Shown: positions 15,470 to 20,375 of the stretch, piece after piece
How the letters are laid out: each line of letters begins with the position of its first letter
Position numbering within the stretch: the first letter of the stretch is position 1
The notes under the pieces: generated by a model
Databases searched by the model: none
What the model saw: only the letters and a program-made list of their open reading frames with translations
Told to the model about the DNA's origin: nothing
From: Betaproteobacteria bacterium
GTDB lineage: Bacteria > Pseudomonadota > Gammaproteobacteria > Burkholderiales > Burkholderiaceae_C
NCBI GenBank assembly: GCA_025354965.1
Contig: JANXLW010000093.1
Location: 1-20,375, forward strand
Direction of reading: 5' to 3'
Length of the DNA: 20,375 bases
Position numbers and translations under genes: made by a program

Positions 15470-17539
15470 ATGAAATTCCGTATTTTTCGGCGTCGATCAA
15501 ATGCCATTTATTTGATGGCTATTGGCGCTTTGGTGGCGGCTACCACTGGCCTTTTGTCCTTCAATTTGCAGGCACAAACCAGCGCCTCGGCCAAGCCGGG
15601 CGAGCCGATCACGCTGAACTTCAACAACGCCGAGATCGAGGCGGTGGCGCGTGCCATGGCCAACATCATTGGCGCCAATGTGGTGGTGGATCCGCGCGTC
15701 AAGGGCACCCTCACACTGGTCACCGAGAAGCCGGTGAGTAAAACAGTTGCCTTGAACCAGTTTCTGGCCGCGCTGCGACTGCAGGGTTTCACCATGGTGG
15801 AGTCGGCTGGCTTGTACAAAGTGGTGCCGGAGGCCGATGCCAAGCTGCAAAGCGGCGCGGTGTCGGTCAGCGACGATGCGCATCCGGGCGGCGGCGCCAT
15901 CGGCAACCAGATCACGACACAGATTTTCAGACTCAACTTTGAATCAGCCAACAATCTGGTGGCCGTTTTGCGCCCGTTGATCAGTCCCAACAACACCATC
16001 AACGCCAACCCGGGAAACAATTCACTGGTCATCACCGACTACGCAGACAACTTGCGTCGCATTGCGCGCATCATCGCCGCCATGGATGTCTCCAACGCCA
16101 GCGACGTGGAGATTTTGCCGCTCAAGCACGCCATTGCGGTTGATCTGGCGCCGCTGGTGTTGCGGCTGGTGGAGTCATCGGGAGCCGCGCCGGGGGCTGA
16201 CACATCTTTCAAGACCACACTGGTCGCCGAGCCGCGCTCCAATACCTTGATTTTGCGTGCCGCCAACCCGGCCCGAGTGGCGTTGGTGAAGTCGCTGGTG
16301 GACAAGCTTGACCAACCCACAGACGCGGGCAGCAATGGCAAAGCCGGCAATATCTATGTCGTTTACCTGAAAAATGCCGACGCCACCAAAATGGCCGCCA
16401 CCTTGCGCGCTGCCATGACCGGACAGGCGCCAGCCGCCGCCGCGACGGCTGGCGCAGGCACGACGGCGGCTGGCGCCACGGTGTCGGCCACCGGTGGTCA
16501 GGTGCAGGCCGATGCCGCCACCAATTCGCTCATCATCACGGCACCCGAACCACAATACCGCCAGCTGCGCGCCGTCATCGACAAGCTGGACGCACGGCGC
16601 GCCCAGGTCTTTGTGGAGAGCCTGATTGCAGAGGTCAGCGCTGACCGGGCGGCCGAATTCGGCATTCAGTGGCAAGGCGCGCTGGGTGGTGCGGGCTCCG
16701 CCAACATTGGCTTGCTGGGTACTAATTTTGGCACCAGCATCAGCAACATCATCAACTTGTCGACCTCGGTCGCCAATGGCACACCGTCGCTTGCCAGAGG
16801 GGCCAATCTCGGTGTCGCGCACAATACCAACGGCGTTTACGTGCTGGGGTTTTTGGCGCGTTTTCTGGAAGATTCAGGCACCGGCAATGTCCTGTCGACA
16901 CCCAATTTGCTGACGCTGGACAATGAAGAAGCCAAGATTGTCATTGGGCAGAATGTGCCGTTCGTAACCGGCCAGTTCACCAACACCGGCGGCACCAGCG
17001 GTTCGGTCAACCCGTTCCAGACCATTGAGCGCAAGGACGTCGGTCTGACGCTCAAGGTCAAACCTCAAATCAGCGAGAACGGCACCGTCAAACTGACCAT
17101 TTTCCAGGAGGTGTCCAGCGTGTTGGCGTCTACCGTCAACGCCGTCAACGGACCGACTACCAACAAGCGAACGATCGAGTCCAACGTGCTGGTAGAAGAC
17201 GGTGCCGTAGTGGTGCTGGGCGGCTTGTTGCAGGACGAGTATTCTGGCAACCAGGAGAAAATCCCGGTGGTGGGCGACGTGCCATTTTTTGGCAACCTGT
17301 TCAAGAGCGAGACGCGCACCCGCAAGAAGACCAACCTGATGGTTTTTCTGCGCCCGGTGGTGGTGCGTGACGCCGCCGCCACTGAGCGGCTGTCGGTGGA
17401 CCGTTACGAGTCGATGCGTTCCGGCCAGAAAGAAGCGCAACCAGTGCCAAGCACCATGGTGCCCATCAACGACGCCGCGCAGTTGCCAGCCTTGCCGGTC
17501 GCGCCAGGCGCCGTGCCAGCCATCCAAAGACAACCCTGA
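15470..17539 (+). CDS. gspD: T2SS secretin GspD
   Basis: The 689-residue secretin forms the outer-membrane channel. It has an N-terminal signal region ending near residues 37-40, an N0 domain at about 44-120 (ITLNFNNAEIEAVARAMANI, VVDPRVKG), N1 to N3 domains at about 130-375, and the secretin barrel at about 379-635 with VPFVTGQFT, the IERKDVGLTLKVKPQI segment and GDVPFFGNLFKS. The N3 region carries an Ala/Gly/Thr-rich insertion at about 317-344. The tail after residue 640 is rich in Pro and Ala. ATG 15470 was chosen. TTG 15461, overlapping the gspN stop, is an alternative. No ribosome-binding site separates the two clearly. Confidence 0.95.
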   Translation: MKFRIFRRRSNAIYLMAIGALVAATTGLLSFNLQAQTSASAKPGEPITLNFNNAEIEAVARAMANIIGANVVVDPRVKGTLTLVTEKPVSKTVALNQFLAALRLQGFTMVESAGLYKVVPEADAKLQSGAVSVSDDAHPGGGAIGNQITTQIFRLNFESANNLVAVLRPLISPNNTINANPGNNSLVITDYADNLRRIARIIAAMDVSNASDVEILPLKHAIAVDLAPLVLRLVESSGAAPGADTSFKTTLVAEPRSNTLILRAANPARVALVKSLVDKLDQPTDAGSNGKAGNIYVVYLKNADATKMAATLRAAMTGQAPAAAATAGAGTTAAGATVSATGGQVQADAATNSLIITAPEPQYRQLRAVIDKLDARRAQVFVESLIAEVSADRAAEFGIQWQGALGGAGSANIGLLGTNFGTSISNIINLSTSVANGTPSLARGANLGVAHNTNGVYVLGFLARFLEDSGTGNVLSTPNLLTLDNEEAKIVIGQNVPFVTGQFTNTGGTSGSVNPFQTIERKDVGLTLKVKPQISENGTVKLTIFQEVSSVLASTVNAVNGPTTNKRTIESNVLVEDGAVVVLGGLLQDEYSGNQEKIPVVGDVPFFGNLFKSETRTRKKTNLMVFLRPVVVRDAAATERLSVDRYESMRSGQKEAQPVPSTMVPINDAAQLPALPVAPGAVPAIQRQP

Positions 17540-17556
17540 ACCGGGAACCCGCTGCC

Positions 17557-18945
17557 ATGCGCTACCCGTTGCCTTACGCGTTCGCGCGAACCCACCAGTT
17601 GCTGCTGGAAGAAGAGTCGGATGAGCTGACGCTGTGCCTGCACCCCGAGTCGGGCGTCAGCGCGGTGAGCGAGGTCATGCGCAAGTATCCGGTGCGCCAG
17701 ATCGAGGCGCTGAGCGCACAGGTTCTGATTCAACGCATCAGCGCCGCCTATGCGCAAGGTGAATCGAGCGCGGCGGCGGTGGTAAGTGAAGTGGAAAGCG
17801 ATGCCGACCTGTCACGCATGATGCAGGATCTGCCGGCCATCGAAGATTTGCTGGAGACCTCGGACGATGCGCCCATCATTCGCATGCTCAATGCGCTGCT
17901 GACGCAGGCCGCGCGTGACGGCGCCAGTGATATCCATATCGAACCGTATGAGCGCCACTCCAGCGTGCGCTTCCGGGTTGACGGCACTTTGCGCGAGGTG
18001 GTGCAACCGAACCGCGCCTTGCATGCCGCTCTCATTTCGCGCCTGAAGATCATGGCCGATCTCGATATTGCCGAGCGGCGCCTGCCGCAGGATGGCCGCA
18101 TTTCCTTGCGCATTGGCACCCGCGCCGTCGATGTGCGCGTCAGCACGCTGCCCAGCGCGCACGGCGAGCGGGCGGTGCTGCGCTTGCTCGACAAATCGGA
18201 AGGGCGCCTGAGCCTGGAAGCGCTGGGCATGCAGGGCGATGTACTCCAGCGCTTTGAGCATCTGGTGACGCAGCCGCACGGCATCGTGCTGGTAACCGGT
18301 CCAACCGGCTCCGGCAAGACCACCACGCTTTACGCCGCCATGGGTCGGCTCGATGCCGGCCACAGCAACATCATGACGGTGGAAGACCCGATTGAGTATG
18401 AGTTTCCGGGTGTCGGCCAGACCCAGGTCAACGCCAAAATCGAGCTTACCTTTGCCAAGGCATTGCGCGCCATTCTCAGGCAGGACCCCGACATCATCAT
18501 CATCGGTGAAATCCGCGATTTCGAGACCGCTCAAATCGCGATTCAAGCCTCGCTCACCGGTCATCTGGTGTTGGCCACCATCCACACCAACGATGCCGCC
18601 AGCGCCGTGACACGCCTGACCGATATGGGCGTCGAACCGTTCCTGCTCAGCTCATCCCTGCTGGGTGTGCTGGCGCAGCGGCTGGTGCGCAAGCTATGTA
18701 CCACTTGCAAGGGTGATGGCTGTGCGTCCTGTGGTCAGACCGGTTACCAGGGCCGCTCTGGCGTGTTCGAACTGTTGGTGACAGATGACGCCATCCGCGC
18801 TCAAATTCACGGTCGCGCCTCGGAAGCCGATATTCGTGCCGCCGCGCTGGCCGCCGGCATGATGCTGATGCGCGACGATGGCGAACGGCTGGTGCAGTGC
18901 GGCTTGACATCGCGCGAAGAACTGGTGCGGGTTACGCGGGACTAG
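17557..18945 (+). CDS. gspE: T2SS assembly ATPase GspE
   Basis: The 462-residue cytoplasmic hexameric ATPase powers pseudopilus assembly. Visible motifs are ASDIHIEPYE, the Asp box, Walker A GPTGSGKT (248-255), Walker B IIIIGEIRD (catalytic E318), the His box HLVLATIHTND and the arginine-rich CM segment. The zinc site is unusually compact: C381, C384, C389 and C392 (CxxC-x4-CxxC), where classical GspE proteins have a much longer insertion between the pairs. The length is short for the family, mainly for this reason and because of a small N-terminal GspL-binding domain. ATG 17557 lies 17 bases after gspD. Confidence 0.96.
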   Translation: MRYPLPYAFARTHQLLLEEESDELTLCLHPESGVSAVSEVMRKYPVRQIEALSAQVLIQRISAAYAQGESSAAAVVSEVESDADLSRMMQDLPAIEDLLETSDDAPIIRMLNALLTQAARDGASDIHIEPYERHSSVRFRVDGTLREVVQPNRALHAALISRLKIMADLDIAERRLPQDGRISLRIGTRAVDVRVSTLPSAHGERAVLRLLDKSEGRLSLEALGMQGDVLQRFEHLVTQPHGIVLVTGPTGSGKTTTLYAAMGRLDAGHSNIMTVEDPIEYEFPGVGQTQVNAKIELTFAKALRAILRQDPDIIIIGEIRDFETAQIAIQASLTGHLVLATIHTNDAASAVTRLTDMGVEPFLLSSSLLGVLAQRLVRKLCTTCKGDGCASCGQTGYQGRSGVFELLVTDDAIRAQIHGRASEADIRAAALAAGMMLMRDDGERLVQCGLTSREELVRVTRD

Positions 18946-18948
18946 CGC

Positions 18949-20187
18949 ATGCCGGTCTATTCATTCGAAGCCCTGACAGCCGAAGGACTCACCCGTAAAG
19001 GCGTGATCGAGGCCGACTCTGCCAAGTCGGCGCGTGGCATGTTGCGCGGCCAGGCGCTGGTGCCGATCAAGGTGGAAGTGGTCGGCGCCGAAGGGGGACA
19101 GGTGCCTGGCAAGGATGGACTGATGCCAAGGGGTGGCCGGTTAAAGCGGCGCGTTTTCAATGCCACCGGCCTGGGCGTGTGGACGCGCCAGCTGGCCGGG
19201 CTGGTATCGGCCGGGCTGCCGCTGGAACGCGCCTTGACCTCGCTCGCCGACGAAGCCGAATCAGAGGCACAGCAGCATCTGGTGGCTTCGCTGCGCGCCG
19301 AAGTGAACGGCGGGTCCACCTTCTCACGCGCGCTGGCGCAACATCCGCGGGAATTTTCCAGCATCTTCATTGCGGTCATTGGCGCTGGCGAGCAGAGCGG
19401 CGACCTGGGGCTGGTGCTGGAGCGCCTGGCCGATGACCTGGAAGAGCAACAGGCGCTCAAGGCCAGGCTGGTGGGCGCCGCACTTTACCCGGCTATCGTG
19501 ACCTTGGTGGCGATCTCTATTGTGCTGTTTTTGGTGACTTATGTGGTGCCGCAGGTGGCCCACGTGTTTGCCAGCAGCAAGCGCGCGCTACCTATTTTGA
19601 CGGTCATCATGATCAGTGTCAGCACGTTCGTTCGAAGCTATGGCTGGTTGATGTTGGTCGCCATTGTTTTGATGGCTATGGGTGCCCGGCTGGCGCTGGC
19701 CAACGCTCAATTCCGTGAGAAATTTGATGCCGCCTGGCTGACGCTGCCGATCCTGGGCAAACTGGCGCGCAGCTACAACACAGCACGCTTTGCCAACACC
19801 CTGGCGATGCTCTCGGCGGCCGGCGTGCCGATCCTGAAAGCATTGCAGGCGGCAGCCGAGACGCTGTCCAATACAGCCATGCGCGCCGACGCGCTGGATG
19901 CCTTGGTGCTGGTACGTGAGGGTGCGCCGCTGGCTTCGGCTCTGGCGCAAAAAAAGCGCTTTCCCGGACTGCTTGCCATGTTTGCCCGCTTGGGCGAACA
20001 AACCGGCCAATTGCCGTTGATGCTGCAGCGGGCTGCCAGACAACTCGGCACCGAGGTCGCACGCCGCGCCATGCAACTGGCCACCTTGCTGGAGCCGCTT
20101 CTCATTGTGGCCATGGGCGTGGTCGTGATGCTGATTGTGCTGGCCGTTCTGATGCCCATTATTCAGCTCAACCAGTTGGTCAAATGA
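18949..20187 (+). CDS. gspF: T2SS inner-membrane platform protein GspF
   Basis: The 412-residue polytopic protein has two homologous cytoplasmic domains and three membrane segments at about 174-200, 230-250 and 381-405. It opens with the family motif MPVYSFEALTAEG. It also has WTRQLAGLVSAGLPLERAL and its repeat FANTLAMLSAAGVPILKAL, plus GAGEQSGDL / LGEQTGQLP. It forms the platform core contacting GspE and GspL. ATG 18949 follows the gspE stop by three bases. The stop overlaps the next gene by four bases. Confidence 0.96.
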   Translation: MPVYSFEALTAEGLTRKGVIEADSAKSARGMLRGQALVPIKVEVVGAEGGQVPGKDGLMPRGGRLKRRVFNATGLGVWTRQLAGLVSAGLPLERALTSLADEAESEAQQHLVASLRAEVNGGSTFSRALAQHPREFSSIFIAVIGAGEQSGDLGLVLERLADDLEEQQALKARLVGAALYPAIVTLVAISIVLFLVTYVVPQVAHVFASSKRALPILTVIMISVSTFVRSYGWLMLVAIVLMAMGARLALANAQFREKFDAAWLTLPILGKLARSYNTARFANTLAMLSAAGVPILKALQAAAETLSNTAMRADALDALVLVREGAPLASALAQKKRFPGLLAMFARLGEQTGQLPLMLQRAARQLGTEVARRAMQLATLLEPLLIVAMGVVVMLIVLAVLMPIIQLNQLVK

Positions 20188-20375
20188 CCAATGTGTTGGG
20201 TCAGTTTGACGTCGACGCCGTCATCATGGACCTGGACGGCACCCTGGTCGATACCTTGGGTGACTTCGTTGTGGTGTTGAACCGCATGCTGGCTGATTTG
20301 CCACCGCCCTATCGAAACCATGTGGTAGACCGTGCCACTGTCGCGCAACTGGTGGGCAAAGGTTCAGAACACTTA
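20184..20375 (+). CDS. gph: HAD-family phosphatase, probable phosphoglycolate phosphatase (5' part, cut by window end)
   Basis: The first 64 codons are present. The nucleophile motif I, MDLDGTLVDT, is at residues 15-24 (D16 and D18), followed by a cap-helix start (DFVVVLNRMLADL) and a VGKGSEHL segment common in Gph proteins. Gph removes phosphate from 2-phosphoglycolate, a housekeeping task in the cytoplasm. ATG 20184 overlaps the gspF stop (ATGA), so its translation is coupled to the T2SS operon. Another HAD hydrolase of the same subgroup cannot be excluded from this fragment. Confidence 0.75.
   Translation, partial: MTNVLGQFDVDAVIMDLDGTLVDTLGDFVVVLNRMLADLPPPYRNHVVDRATVAQLVGKGSEHL

Noticed and set aside
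19951..19964. AAAGCGCTTTC core resembling the LacI-type operator
   Set aside because: It lies inside the gspF coding sequence, lacks the full 14-bp palindrome and is far from any start codon.

Overview
The window looks like a piece of a betaproteobacterial chromosome, most likely Burkholderiales and probably a Rhodoferax-like Comamonadaceae. This is inferred from the high GC of most genes, the protein sequence style, and a type II secretion (T2SS) operon ordered gspG-H-I-J-K-L-M-N-D-E-F followed by a gph-like phosphatase. No rRNA, tRNA, CRISPR array, insertion sequence or phage gene was seen.

Left part (1-9910): a beta-1,3-glucan (laminarin, callose or paramylon type) degradation and capture locus. 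A truncated outer-membrane beta-barrel gene points left (50-664, minus). A divergent promoter region (665-885) separates it from a rightward cluster: a secreted GH81 endo-beta-1,3-glucanase (886-3147), a GH16 laminarinase-like lipoprotein whose start overlaps the GH81 stop (3147-4106), a second regulated promoter region (4107-4336), two large lipoproteins with carbohydrate-binding-like beta-sandwich domains (4337-6550 and 6612-8768), and an outer-membrane beta-barrel protein (8822-9910). Three identical perfect 14-bp palindromes (TGAAAGCGCTTTCA), typical of LacI-family operators, lie at 688-701, 826-839 and 4261-4274, the last followed by a degenerate tandem copy. They mark the cluster as one regulon. 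A second repeated element (GGGTAAACC / GGGAAACC boxes) lies just upstream of the operators that precede the two rightward transcription units and could bind an activator. The regulator genes, inner-membrane transporter and oligosaccharide-cleaving enzymes are not in the window.

Right part (10005-20187): a compact T2SS operon encoding the pseudopilins GspG, H, I, J and K, the inner-membrane platform GspL, M, N and F, the secretin GspD and the ATPase GspE. Most genes overlap or are separated by fewer than 21 bases. gspC is absent here. The last gene (20184 onward) is the start of a HAD-family phosphatase, probably phosphoglycolate phosphatase, whose start codon overlaps the gspF stop.

Working model (inference): glucanases and lipoproteins cross the inner membrane by Sec. 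Some of them are carried to the cell surface or medium by the adjacent T2SS. The surface lipoproteins hold the glucan, GH81 and GH16 cut it, and the two beta-barrel proteins may admit the oligosaccharides. This would be a proteobacterial counterpart of a Bacteroidetes polysaccharide-utilisation locus, without SusC or SusD.

Caution: the first 230 bases form a perfect 87-bp fold-back inverted repeat that runs to the window edge and corrupts the end of the first gene. It is probably a contig-end or amplification artefact.
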